This document shows, piece by piece, positions 1 through 7,071 of a DNA stretch of 58,826 nt. The number at the start of each line of letters is the position of its first letter. The stretch's first letter is position 1. The position numbers and the translations under genes are program-made. Source of the stretch: Anaerolineales bacterium (GTDB lineage Bacteria > Chloroflexota > Anaerolineae > Anaerolineales > RBG-16-64-43); NCBI GenBank assembly GCA_016928575.1, contig JAFGKK010000095.1, forward strand, positions 1-58,826, read 5' to 3'. A model generated the notes under the pieces. That model did not search any database. It worked only from the letters and a program-made list of their open reading frames with translations, and had not been told where the DNA came from.

Positions 1-539
1 ACAATCTCGTCGCTGATGATGGAGGGTTGGTATGGGGCGGCCGGATTACACCGGAATCGGTGGCCGAATTGACCGGAATTTGCACCCGGCAAGATCTCGA
101 TTCATATGCCGGTTTAAGGTATACTATAGTTGGTACGAGGGGGTTTCCCCTACGACCAAGCGCCGGCCGCCCCCCTCGGCTGGCGCTTTTTTTTCCGTAG
201 AATGCCGCTGGCAACCATGTATCCCTTCCATCCCGTAATTCCCAAAAATGGAACATCGTCAGCCCCTTGTGTGAGGCCGGCTTTCAGGGCAGGGCGGGGG
301 GTAAGGATTCCCCTTATTTTCCGCCTGACGGAGATGACACTCCGACTGCTTCCGGCTGATACCCAGAGGGGCATAAACCTGTTATCATAGCCCGCTGGCG
401 AGACCTCATGGAAAGAAGCTTCCCCTTCTTGGCTGGTAGTTGTCCGCGGGAAGGCCGGGGTTTCCGAAGATTCGGGAATCCTCCCGGCCCTCCCCGGTTT
501 TCTTGAAGAGGTCAATTCCACCCTTTGGGAGAAGAAGGC
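1..539. other. Left edge: possible gene tail, terminator, no complete gene
   Basis: No complete gene is visible. One forward frame (from base 3) stays open until a TAG near 199, but it runs straight through the hairpin at 160-195. It is therefore at best the tail of an upstream gene, or spurious. A TATACT box lies near 118-123. Between it and the hairpin is a second stem-loop with a GGGG/CCCC helix, so a short RNA of about 65 nt is conceivable. A TGTTATCAT sequence near 380 is a possible promoter for the phosphatase gene that follows. Confidence 0.35.
157..195 (+). terminator. Rho-independent terminator
   Basis: The arms AGCGCCGGCCG and CGGCTGGCGCT form an 11-bp stem with one G-U pair, followed directly by a run of eight T. 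This is a classical intrinsic terminator for a transcript entering from the left edge or starting near 125. Confidence 0.75.
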
Positions 540-2321
540 ATGACGATACCCAGTTTTCTGCGTTCCCGTTTTTTCATTGCCGGGTGCCTTTTTGCGGCGG
601 CGGGCTTCCTGGCGATCCTTTGGACGGTAAGGTTGATGGAATCCGTTTATGACTACCGGTCGCCGCTGTCCTCTGCTCCGCCGTTGGTGCAGGAGCCGCT
701 TGGACACGCCGTTTCGGAACGGCTGGTCATCATCCTGGTGGACGGCCTGCGCGAAGATGTCTCGCACGACCCGGACCTGATGCCGTACCTGCAGACCCTG
801 CGCGAGCAGGGCGCTTGGGCTACCATGCACAGCCGGCCGTTTTCCTATTCCCAGCCCGGGTATTCCACCCTGCTAATTGGCGCCTGGCCGGATCTCAACG
901 ACGGCCCCGCGCTCAACATGGACCGAGATGCGATCCGGGTCTGGACTCAGGACAACCTCTTCTCCGCGGTCCACCGCACGGGCGGCGTAACGTTCATCGC
1001 GGCGCACGATCCGTTCGAAAAGATGATTCCCGCCCCGGACATCTCCGAAGGCTTCTTCACCGATCATTGCGATCAGTTCGGGGACAACCTGATTCTCAAC
1101 AAGGCACTGGCGCGGGTCCAATCCGGCGGACAGAATTTGATGCTGATCCATTTCTGCCAGGTGGACGACGCCGGAGACAACCGCGGCGGCCCGAACGGCG
1201 CAGCCTACAAAGACGCCGCCACCCGGGTGGACGCGATGATCCAGATGCTGGCCTCGATGATGGATTTCTCGAAGGATACCTTGATGATCGTCAGCGATCA
1301 CGGCCAGATCGATGCCGGAGGCCATGGCGGTCCGGAGGCGGACAATTTGGTGGAGCCCTTCATCCTGGCCGGGGCGGGCGTTTGGCCGGGGTATTTCGGA
1401 CAGATGCAGATGGTGGACGTGGCGCCCACCGCCGCGGCCCTGCTCGGCGCCGCCATCCCTTCCTCCAGCCAAGGCCAGGTGCTGTGGTGGATGCTCACGC
1501 TGGATCAGGAAGTGCTCGACGCCCTGCCCGCCGCTGCCGGCGTTCAGCAAAAACAATTGTATGAATACTACACAAGGATGATTGGAACCGGAAACACCAC
1601 CTTCACGGCCAAGCTCGATCTCGAGGAGGAAAACCCGGTCGTCAAATATCAGGCCGGCATCGAACGCGCGCGGGGCAACCGCTTGGGCGGAGAAGTGATG
1701 GGCCGCGCCTTTTTGCTGTTCCTGCCCGCGGCTGCGGCAATCTACTTGGGATGGAAATTCTTCAGCCGCAGGCTGTTGGAGCGGGTTTTCCTGTTCCTGC
1801 TCTACGCTCTGGCGTTTTCCGCCGTCTACCTGTTCGCCTTCCAGCAGACCTTCTCGCTGAGCCGGGCGCCGAACCAGACGGTCTTCATCCTGGCGATCGT
1901 CGTATCCTCCGCGGCGGGCTTTCTCGCCGCTTGGCTCGCGGACGTCATCTGGCGCAAGACCCTTTCGGCGGGGATGGAAGAAGCCGCCGGAAACACCCTT
2001 GCCCTGGCGGGCTTGTTCCTGTGCCTTCTATCGTTGTTGGTGGCGGCCCATTTCCTTCTCAACGGGACGGTGGTCCGCTGGACCCTTCCGGAGGTGAACA
2101 GCGCGTTCTTCGGCCTGCTGGCGATGATCCAGATCTTCACTCTGGCGATTCTGGGAGGCGTCCTGGCAGGCGCCGCGGCGCTGGCCAAGCGGCCGGCTGT
2201 CCGGGAAGCCGGGGTAAAATCGCATCCCAAACGTTCCGTATCGGAGGCTGCGCCGAAGCAGCCTGCGGAGCGCGCCGCGACTTCGAGGAGACGAACCGGC
2301 CGCGGCGGCCGCAGACGATAG
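540..2321 (+). CDS. Membrane-anchored alkaline-phosphatase-superfamily phosphodiesterase
   Basis: This protein of 593 residues belongs to the alkaline phosphatase/type I phosphodiesterase superfamily. One N-terminal membrane helix (about 10-30) leads to an extracytoplasmic hydrolase domain. That domain has the metal-binding VDG near residue 68, a nucleophile region PGYST, and the late metal site SDHG followed by GGHGG. The C-terminal third has four or five membrane helices and ends in a basic Arg-rich tail. The layout resembles phosphoethanolamine or phosphoglycerol transferases acting on envelope lipids or glycans; the substrate cannot be read from sequence. ATG 540 is preferred over the in-frame TTG at 525 because GAGAAGAAGG precedes it. 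A terminator follows. Confidence 0.8.
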   Translation: MTIPSFLRSRFFIAGCLFAAAGFLAILWTVRLMESVYDYRSPLSSAPPLVQEPLGHAVSERLVIILVDGLREDVSHDPDLMPYLQTLREQGAWATMHSRPFSYSQPGYSTLLIGAWPDLNDGPALNMDRDAIRVWTQDNLFSAVHRTGGVTFIAAHDPFEKMIPAPDISEGFFTDHCDQFGDNLILNKALARVQSGGQNLMLIHFCQVDDAGDNRGGPNGAAYKDAATRVDAMIQMLASMMDFSKDTLMIVSDHGQIDAGGHGGPEADNLVEPFILAGAGVWPGYFGQMQMVDVAPTAAALLGAAIPSSSQGQVLWWMLTLDQEVLDALPAAAGVQQKQLYEYYTRMIGTGNTTFTAKLDLEEENPVVKYQAGIERARGNRLGGEVMGRAFLLFLPAAAAIYLGWKFFSRRLLERVFLFLLYALAFSAVYLFAFQQTFSLSRAPNQTVFILAIVVSSAAGFLAAWLADVIWRKTLSAGMEEAAGNTLALAGLFLCLLSLLVAAHFLLNGTVVRWTLPEVNSAFFGLLAMIQIFTLAILGGVLAGAAALAKRPAVREAGVKSHPKRSVSEAAPKQPAERAATSRRRTGRGGRRR

Positions 2322-2332
2322 GACAAATGTCT

Positions 2333-2366
2333 GAAAAAACCCCGCCTTCAAAGGCGGTTTTTTTTC
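2333..2366 (+). terminator. Rho-independent terminator after the phosphatase gene
   Basis: Arms AACCCCGCCTT and AAGGCGGTTTTT form a GC stem around a short loop, ending in eight T. It lies 12 bases beyond the stop at 2321. Confidence 0.85.
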
Positions 2367-2439
2367 AACTTAAGCAGACTTTTTCCGATGTTGTGGAGTT
2401 GTCAAGCCGGTCCCGGAGCAATTCCGGTAAAGGTATCCG

Positions 2440-2530
2440 AATCTGTCCCGGAGCGTCTGTCCCGAGCGGAGTGAGGTAAAGCGAAGGAAAGCGACACAGG
2501 GCGCATGAGGGGAAGGCTGAGGAGATACCC
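2440..2530. repeat. Interspersed repeat remnant (GGCTGAGGAGATA family)
   Basis: The 13-mer GGCTGAGGAGATA at 2515-2527 is identical to the right terminal repeat of the element at 55776-55938. A related 13-mer is at 47285-47297. The preceding CTGTCCCGGAGCG also recurs on the minus strand near 51755-51743. It looks like a decayed copy of a small mobile repeat between two convergent genes. Confidence 0.5.
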
Positions 2531-2582
2531 ATATTCTTCTGTTCTTCCCTTGCGGTTCTCCCTCGCGCCCAGCGTGGATGCA

Positions 2583-4085
2583 TTACCGTCCCAGGCCGCG
2601 TTCGACCAACGCGAGTGCCTCCTCGCGTGAGCCGACCTCTCCCGCCGCCTGCGCCTCGCGCAGTGCGTCGAGCAGTTCTCCGATCTGCGGCCCGGGACGC
2701 AGGTCAAACTCGCGCATCAGGTCGTCACCTGAGAGCAGAGGAGCCGGGTGGACGATCTCCTCAGGCCGTTCGAAATATCCCTCGAGGAGGGAATGCACCG
2801 TCTCGACCGCGGACGGCCACGGCTCCGGGGAATCCTCCGCCGGGTGAGAAGCGAGCACATCCGCCAGAAACAGCAGGCAGACCGAAATGCCGCACGGGCC
2901 GGTTCCGCGGAAGAAGCGGAACACTGCCCGCCGGGTGACCGGTCCGCTGGATTGCAGCAGGCGCGGACGCATGTGGTTGCGGACGATCTTGGAAATAAAA
3001 TCCGCCTCATCGTTCGAAAACCGGAGCGCGGCGGAGCGGTATTGGGCCCAATCCGCGCCGAGTTGTTCGTGCCCCAGGTAATGCACCTCGCCGAGGGCGT
3101 TCACGCTGCGGGTTTCCGGCTTGGCGGCGTCGTGGAGGATGGCGGCCAGGAAAAGGAGGCCGCGCACCGGGCGCTCATCGCAGATCGGGCGCGCGAGGTA
3201 TTCGGCCAGGGGTCCGCGGAACCGGTTCAATCGGTCGCGCGCGAAGGCCAGGGCTCCGGCGGCGCGGTCCCCTTCGGATTCTTCCCGCGCCAGTAAATCG
3301 CACGCCATCTCCAGTTTTTCCAGAACCGTCAGGGTGTGCCCCCAAACGCTGTCGCGGCGCGATTCCGCCCGTCCCATCCCGTCCAGGCCTGCGGTTTCCG
3401 GAAGGATCTCCCTTAACAGCCCGAGTGATTTCAGAGAGGCGACGGCTGCGGCGGCCTTTCGTCCGGACAGGATTCGGAAGAACTCGTCGCGGATTCGCTC
3501 GGACGAGGCTCTGCCAAGCACGGCGGCGCCGGCCCGCGCCTGTTCCTTGGTGATTTTTTCGATGCGGAAGCCGAGTTGGGTGGCGAGCCGGACGGCCCGG
3601 ATAGCCCGCACCGGGTCATCGTCGATGGCGTGCGGAGAACAGGCGCGCAGGATTCCGCCGCGCACGTCGGACTCCCCGCGCAGAGGATCGATCAAACCGG
3701 ATTCCGCCGCCAGGGGCAGGGCGATCGCGTTGGACGTGAAATCGCGCAGGGCGAGATCCTCCTCGATCGACGCCGTGCGCAGCGAAGCAAAATCGAGCGT
3801 GTAGCGGATGTTCCCGCGCAAGAGGATCACGCGGCCGATCCCGCGCTCTGCATCCAGCGGATAGCAGGCGGCGCCGAACGCATCGGCCACCATCTTGGCC
3901 GCATGGACGCCGCTTCCGCGCAGGCAGATGTCGATGTCGAAGACCGGCCGGCGGAGAATCGAATCGCGGATGGCGCCGCCGACCAGGAAAGCGTCGCCCT
4001 CGGGAAGGTGGGCGCGAATCTCTTCCACGATCGGGGGCAGGGGGAAGCCAGGCGCTTTTCCTTGGGAGTTCACCGTTTTGCTCAT
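2583..4085 (-). CDS. CCA tRNA nucleotidyltransferase / poly(A) polymerase with HD domain
   Basis: A class II nucleotidyltransferase of 500 residues. It begins with the GGAIRD motif and a DID metal-binding motif (about residues 35-60), continues into the conserved ERIGRV...DFASLR and RAIRA regions, and ends with an HD hydrolase domain (AAILHDAAKPETRS). CCA-adding enzymes and poly(A) polymerases cannot be told apart safely by motif alone, so tRNA 3'-end maturation is the likely but unproven role. The start is ATG 4085, preceded by AAGGAT; an upstream in-frame ATG at 4190 would overlap the hpt stop and add a low-complexity leader. Last gene of a leftward block with tdk and hpt. Confidence 0.88.
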   Translation of the reverse strand: MSKTVNSQGKAPGFPLPPIVEEIRAHLPEGDAFLVGGAIRDSILRRPVFDIDICLRGSGVHAAKMVADAFGAACYPLDAERGIGRVILLRGNIRYTLDFASLRTASIEEDLALRDFTSNAIALPLAAESGLIDPLRGESDVRGGILRACSPHAIDDDPVRAIRAVRLATQLGFRIEKITKEQARAGAAVLGRASSERIRDEFFRILSGRKAAAAVASLKSLGLLREILPETAGLDGMGRAESRRDSVWGHTLTVLEKLEMACDLLAREESEGDRAAGALAFARDRLNRFRGPLAEYLARPICDERPVRGLLFLAAILHDAAKPETRSVNALGEVHYLGHEQLGADWAQYRSAALRFSNDEADFISKIVRNHMRPRLLQSSGPVTRRAVFRFFRGTGPCGISVCLLFLADVLASHPAEDSPEPWPSAVETVHSLLEGYFERPEEIVHPAPLLSGDDLMREFDLRPGPQIGELLDALREAQAAGEVGSREEALALVERGLGR

Positions 4086-4186
4086 CGGATCCTTATTCCG
4101 CTTTCGCGGGATGATGAATGCCCCGCGCCTGGCCTCGCGCCCGCCCACGCGAAGCGGGGGAAGCGGGGGGCTTGCCGCGCGGGGGG

Positions 4187-4747
4187 TCATTTTCCGGAAG
4201 GATTTTCCGCCTCTACCGCGATGTACGGAAGGTTGCGGTTATATTCGTCGATGTCCAGTCCGTACCCGAACACATAGCGGTCGGGGATGGCGAAGCCGCA
4301 GTAGCGCAGGGGGATCTCCACCTTGCGCCGTTCGGTTTTATCGAGCAGGACGCACACCTCGAGCGAGCGGGGGCGCCGCGCGTGCAACAGTTCCAGGACG
4401 GAGGCGAGGGTACGTCCGCTGTCGATGATGTCCTCGACCACCAGCACGTCGCGGCCGGCGATCGCGGATCCCAGGTCGAAGGTGATCCGCACCTGCCCGG
4501 AGGATTGGCGCGCGCTCGGAGCGTAGGACGAGACCGCCATGAAATCCACAACAAGCGGGATGCGCAGCTGGCGCACCAGGTCCGCCAGGAAGATCACGCC
4601 GCCGCGCAGGATGCAGACCAGCATCGGGTTCTTTCCGGCGTAATCGCGGTCGATCGCCTCGGCCAATTCCCGAACCCTGGCCTGGATCCGCTCGGCGGAG
4701 ATCAGCACTTTCTGTCTCTGCGGCGGGGATACCGGTGCGCCGTTCAT
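4187..4747 (-). CDS. hpt: Hypoxanthine phosphoribosyltransferase
   Basis: A type I phosphoribosyltransferase of 186 residues for purine salvage: hypoxanthine (and usually guanine) plus PRPP gives the nucleotide. The PRPP-binding loop VLVVEDIIDSGRT is intact. The ILRGG loop near residue 50 and the C-terminal RYVFGYGLDIDEYNRNLPYI are typical of HPRT. Its ATG overlaps the end of the thymidine kinase gene (bases 4744-4747), so the two are translationally coupled and form a nucleotide-salvage pair. It ends about 100 bases before the CCA-polymerase start. Confidence 0.95.
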   Translation of the reverse strand: MNGAPVSPPQRQKVLISAERIQARVRELAEAIDRDYAGKNPMLVCILRGGVIFLADLVRQLRIPLVVDFMAVSSYAPSARQSSGQVRITFDLGSAIAGRDVLVVEDIIDSGRTLASVLELLHARRPRSLEVCVLLDKTERRKVEIPLRYCGFAIPDRYVFGYGLDIDEYNRNLPYIAVEAENPSGK

Positions 4748-5322
4748 GCCCTCGGCACCTCGTGGTGCGCGCGGCAGCGCGCTTCGTAGAGCTCGCCGGC
4801 ACCCACGACGAGGACCGGTTCGTGGGCGCCGGCCGGCCGGCCGTTGATCAGCCGCTGGGTGCGTGAGGCGGGTTCGCCGCAGACCATGCAGATCGCTTGG
4901 AGCTTGTCGAGCCGCTCGGCTTGGGCCATCAGGGCCGGCATCGGTCCGAAAGGTTCGCCGCGGAAATCGGTGTCGAGGCCGGCGACGATCACCCGCACGC
5001 CCGCGGATGCCAGCTTCTGCGCGACGCGGAGCAGGTCGTCGTCGAAGAAATGGGCATCGTCGATCCCCACCAGGCCGGTCTCGGCTTCCACCGCCGGCAG
5101 GATTTCCTGCGCGGAGCGGACCGGCACGGCGTCGAATTCCGCGCCCGCGTGCGAGGCGACCTTGGCGCAACCGTATCCGGCGTAGCGCGAATCCGCCGCC
5201 GGGAAGAACACCTGAACCTTCTGGCGGGCGATGCGCGCGCGGCGCAGCCGGCGGATGAGTTCGTCGGTCTTCCCGCTGAACATCGGGCCGGTGATCACCT
5301 CGAGCGAGCCGGTGGCGGGCAT
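4744..5322 (-). CDS. tdk: Thymidine kinase (type II)
   Basis: The protein has 192 residues. A P-loop GPMFSGKT lies at residues 12-19, a DDAHFF segment (Walker B-like) follows, and the C-terminal half has the lasso/zinc region with CMVC and a final CRAHH. The enzyme phosphorylates thymidine with ATP for salvage. The start at ATG 5322 is preferred because AGAGGAT precedes it and it fits family length; the longer open frame reaches 5532 without homology. Overlaps hpt by four bases. Confidence 0.95.
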   Translation of the reverse strand: MPATGSLEVITGPMFSGKTDELIRRLRRARIARQKVQVFFPAADSRYAGYGCAKVASHAGAEFDAVPVRSAQEILPAVEAETGLVGIDDAHFFDDDLLRVAQKLASAGVRVIVAGLDTDFRGEPFGPMPALMAQAERLDKLQAICMVCGEPASRTQRLINGRPAGAHEPVLVVGAGELYEARCRAHHEVPRA

Positions 5323-5536
5323 GCGCAATCCTCTTTCCAAAGAACCAAGTTTACCGCAGAAGGGGAAAACCGATTCGGGTCCTCCCCAGCTTTCCCCAAA
5401 CGGCGCTGAGATTCTCCTCATCGAAATCTCTCGAGTTGCCGGATTGGCAAGGGAGAAAAGGGGAGGGAGGTAGGGATCGTGATTGCAGTGCCTTTTTTCG
5501 GCATTCCATCGGGGGGAATAGGGGAGGGGCAAACGA

Positions 5537-5562
5537 ACCGGGCAGTCGATCGACTGCCCGGT
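5537..5562 (-). terminator. Hairpin after rpmE, likely terminator
   Basis: A perfect inverted repeat (ACCGGGCAG arms around GTCGATCGAC) lies 25 bases beyond the rpmE stop. On the minus strand it is followed by TTCGTTTG. The T-run is weak, so termination may be partial, allowing read-through to tdk. Confidence 0.6.
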
Positions 5563-5586
5563 GGGATTTCATGAGCGGGTCCCGGC

Positions 5587-6084
5587 TCAGGCCGCCGGGG
5601 TTTCTACCGCGGCGTCCGGCGCCGGTTCGGCGTCGCCGGGAAGGACGAAGCCGCGCGAGCGCATGCGCTTCTTCATATCGATCAGACTCTTACGTCCAAA
5701 GCCCTCGATCGCGAGCACGGCGTCGTCGCCCAGGGCGAGTTTCTCCAGCGCTTGGCTGATCTTCTCGATGCCGGCCTTCCTCAGCGCACCTTCGACGCGC
5801 TCACCCAGCTCGAGAATCGAGATCGGCTGGTCGGTGGAGGTTTTGGCCTCCTCGCGCGCCTTGGCTTCGGCCACGTACTGCGAGCGGGCTTCCAGCTTCT
5901 TGTAGAAGCGGTCGACTTGGCCTTCGGTGTCGACGATGCGCTGTTCGCCGGTGAAGAGCGGATGGCACTTCGAGCAGATGTCGGTGCGGATCGTCTCCAC
6001 CGTGGATCCGGTGTGCCAGGTGTTACCGCAGGCGCAGATCACGGTGGCGTTCGGGAAATACTTCGGATGAATTTTCACTTTCAT
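5587..6084 (-). CDS. rpmE: Ribosomal protein L31 with C-terminal RNAP alpha-CTD-like extension
   Basis: The protein has 165 residues, more than twice the usual L31 length of 65-90. Residues 1-75 are a zinc-type L31 (C17, C19, C37, C40). After a charged linker, residues about 88-147 read like the C-terminal domain of RNA polymerase alpha: ILELGERV, LRKAGI, then GFGRKSL and a final helix. That is the helix-hairpin-helix fold alpha uses to touch UP-element DNA and activators. A Pro/Ala-rich tail follows. It is the third gene of the rplU-rpmA-rpmE run, 65 bases after rpmA. The L31 assignment is secure; the role of the extension is inference. Confidence 0.92.
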   Translation of the reverse strand: MKVKIHPKYFPNATVICACGNTWHTGSTVETIRTDICSKCHPLFTGEQRIVDTEGQVDRFYKKLEARSQYVAEAKAREEAKTSTDQPISILELGERVEGALRKAGIEKISQALEKLALGDDAVLAIEGFGRKSLIDMKKRMRSRGFVLPGDAEPAPDAAVETPAA

Positions 6085-6149
6085 CGGATGGTCTCTTTCC
6101 GTCCAGAACCCGTAGAGGTACCGGGCCGCTGGGGAATGGAAGGGCCGGG

Positions 6150-6419
6150 TCAGGCGGCCTTGGCTTCCGGCGGCAGGACGTTAACTTTGCGGCGTCCGCC
6201 GCGGGCGAACTCGAATTGCACGACTCCGTCAACCGTGGCGAAGAGCGTGTCGTCGCGGCCCTTGGCGACGTTCTGTCCGGGGCGGATGCGGGTCCCGCGC
6301 TGGCGGATGATGATGGTGCCGGCGTGGATGAACTGGCCGCCGTAACGCTTGACGCCCAGGCGCTGGGACTGGCTGTCGCGGTTGTTCCGGCTGGAGCCGG
6401 CGCCTTTCTTGTGGGCCAT
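6150..6419 (-). CDS. rpmA: 50S ribosomal protein L27
   Basis: The protein has 89 residues and a canonical L27 N terminus ([20 protein letters not shown]), followed by the GVKRYGGQ and [11 protein letters not shown] segments. L27 reaches the peptidyl transferase centre with its N-terminal tail. There is no cleavable N-terminal extension of the Firmicutes type. It starts two bases after the rplU stop and is clearly co-transcribed. Confidence 0.97.
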   Translation of the reverse strand: MAHKKGAGSSRNNRDSQSQRLGVKRYGGQFIHAGTIIIRQRGTRIRPGQNVAKGRDDTLFATVDGVVQFEFARGGRRKVNVLPPEAKAA

Positions 6420-6421
6420 GG

Positions 6422-6757
6422 TTAATCCTCCGATCCTTTCTTGCCGGCGGTGATTTTTTCGACGCGCAGCCGGGTGTACTCCTGGCGGTGGCCCTGGGTC
6501 TTGCGGTAGCGCATTTTGCTTTTGTAGTGGAACACGCGCACCTTGGGCCCGCGGACGTGTTCGAGGACGACGGCTTTGACCTTCGCCCCGGAAACCGTCG
6601 GCGCGCCGACGTTGACTTTTCCGTCGTCGGTGACCATCAAAACTTCCTCGAATTGGTAGGATTTTTCGGGTTCGGCGGCGAGGCGGTCGACTTCGAGGAT
6701 GGAGCCTTCCGAGACGCGGTATTGTTTGCCGCCGCTTTGGACGATGGCGTACTTCAT
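6422..6757 (-). CDS. rplU: 50S ribosomal protein L21
   Basis: The protein has 111 residues, starts [15 protein letters not shown] and ends with the basic [19 protein letters not shown] typical of L21. It is an early-assembling 23S rRNA-binding protein. An AAGGAG Shine-Dalgarno lies about nine bases before the ATG. First gene of the rplU-rpmA-rpmE operon, driven by the near-consensus promoter at 6867-6894. Confidence 0.97.
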   Translation of the reverse strand: MKYAIVQSGGKQYRVSEGSILEVDRLAAEPEKSYQFEEVLMVTDDGKVNVGAPTVSGAKVKAVVLEHVRGPKVRVFHYKSKMRYRKTQGHRQEYTRLRVEKITAGKKGSED

Positions 6758-6866
6758 ATCCGGCTACTCCTTCTTGGACCGGCGGCCACGCCGAATGGGC
6801 CCGGGCGCCGGGGGAGTGGATTCAGGCATTTGCCCCGGAAAGGCCGCCCCGGGGCAACGCGAAGGG

Positions 6867-6894
6867 ATTATACCAGCCCGAGAGCGGATGTCAA
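6867..6894 (-). promoter_or_regulatory. Near-consensus sigma-A promoter of the ribosomal operon
   Basis: Reading leftward, a perfect TTGACA (6894-6889), a 16-base spacer and a perfect TATAAT (6872-6867) occur. The -10 is also extended (TGGTATAAT). The predicted start is near 6860, giving a leader of about 100 nt that contains a GC-rich CCCCGG hairpin. A ribosomal-protein leader RNA is possible but not demonstrated. Confidence 0.85.
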
Positions 6895-6945
6895 CGGCGG
6901 GCTCGAACGGCAGGTTGGCGCCGAGGCGAGGCGGCGAATCCGACT

Positions 6946-6997
6946 CGTTTTCCGCAGACCGACTCGGCCTTAAGGCCGAGTCGGTCTGCGGAAAACG
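6946..6997. repeat. Perfect 52-bp palindrome
   Basis: Each arm is 26 bases, perfectly self-complementary around the centre 6971/6972 with no loop. It starts CGTTTTCCGCAG and ends CTGCGGAAAACG. It sits between the ribosomal-operon promoter and the HEAT-gene terminator, with no coding content. It could extrude as a cruciform, act as a bidirectional transcription block, or be a protein site. Confidence 0.95.
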
Positions 6998-7016
6998 GGA
7001 AAGCCGGAATCGTGCC

Positions 7017-7044
7017 AAAAAAAAGGCGGATCGTACGATCCGCC
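7017..7044 (-). terminator. Rho-independent terminator of the HEAT-repeat gene
   Basis: A perfect 20-bp palindrome GGCGGATCGTACGATCCGCC at 7025-7044 is followed, on the minus strand, by eight T (7024-7017). It lies 28 bases past the stop of the HEAT-repeat gene. Confidence 0.92.
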
Positions 7045-7071
7045 CTGCAACAGCCCCTCACCGACCCCTAA

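Noticed and set aside
3-199. Open forward frame from the left edge
   Set aside because: It reads through an intrinsic terminator hairpin and its codon use does not match the high-GC3 neighbours.
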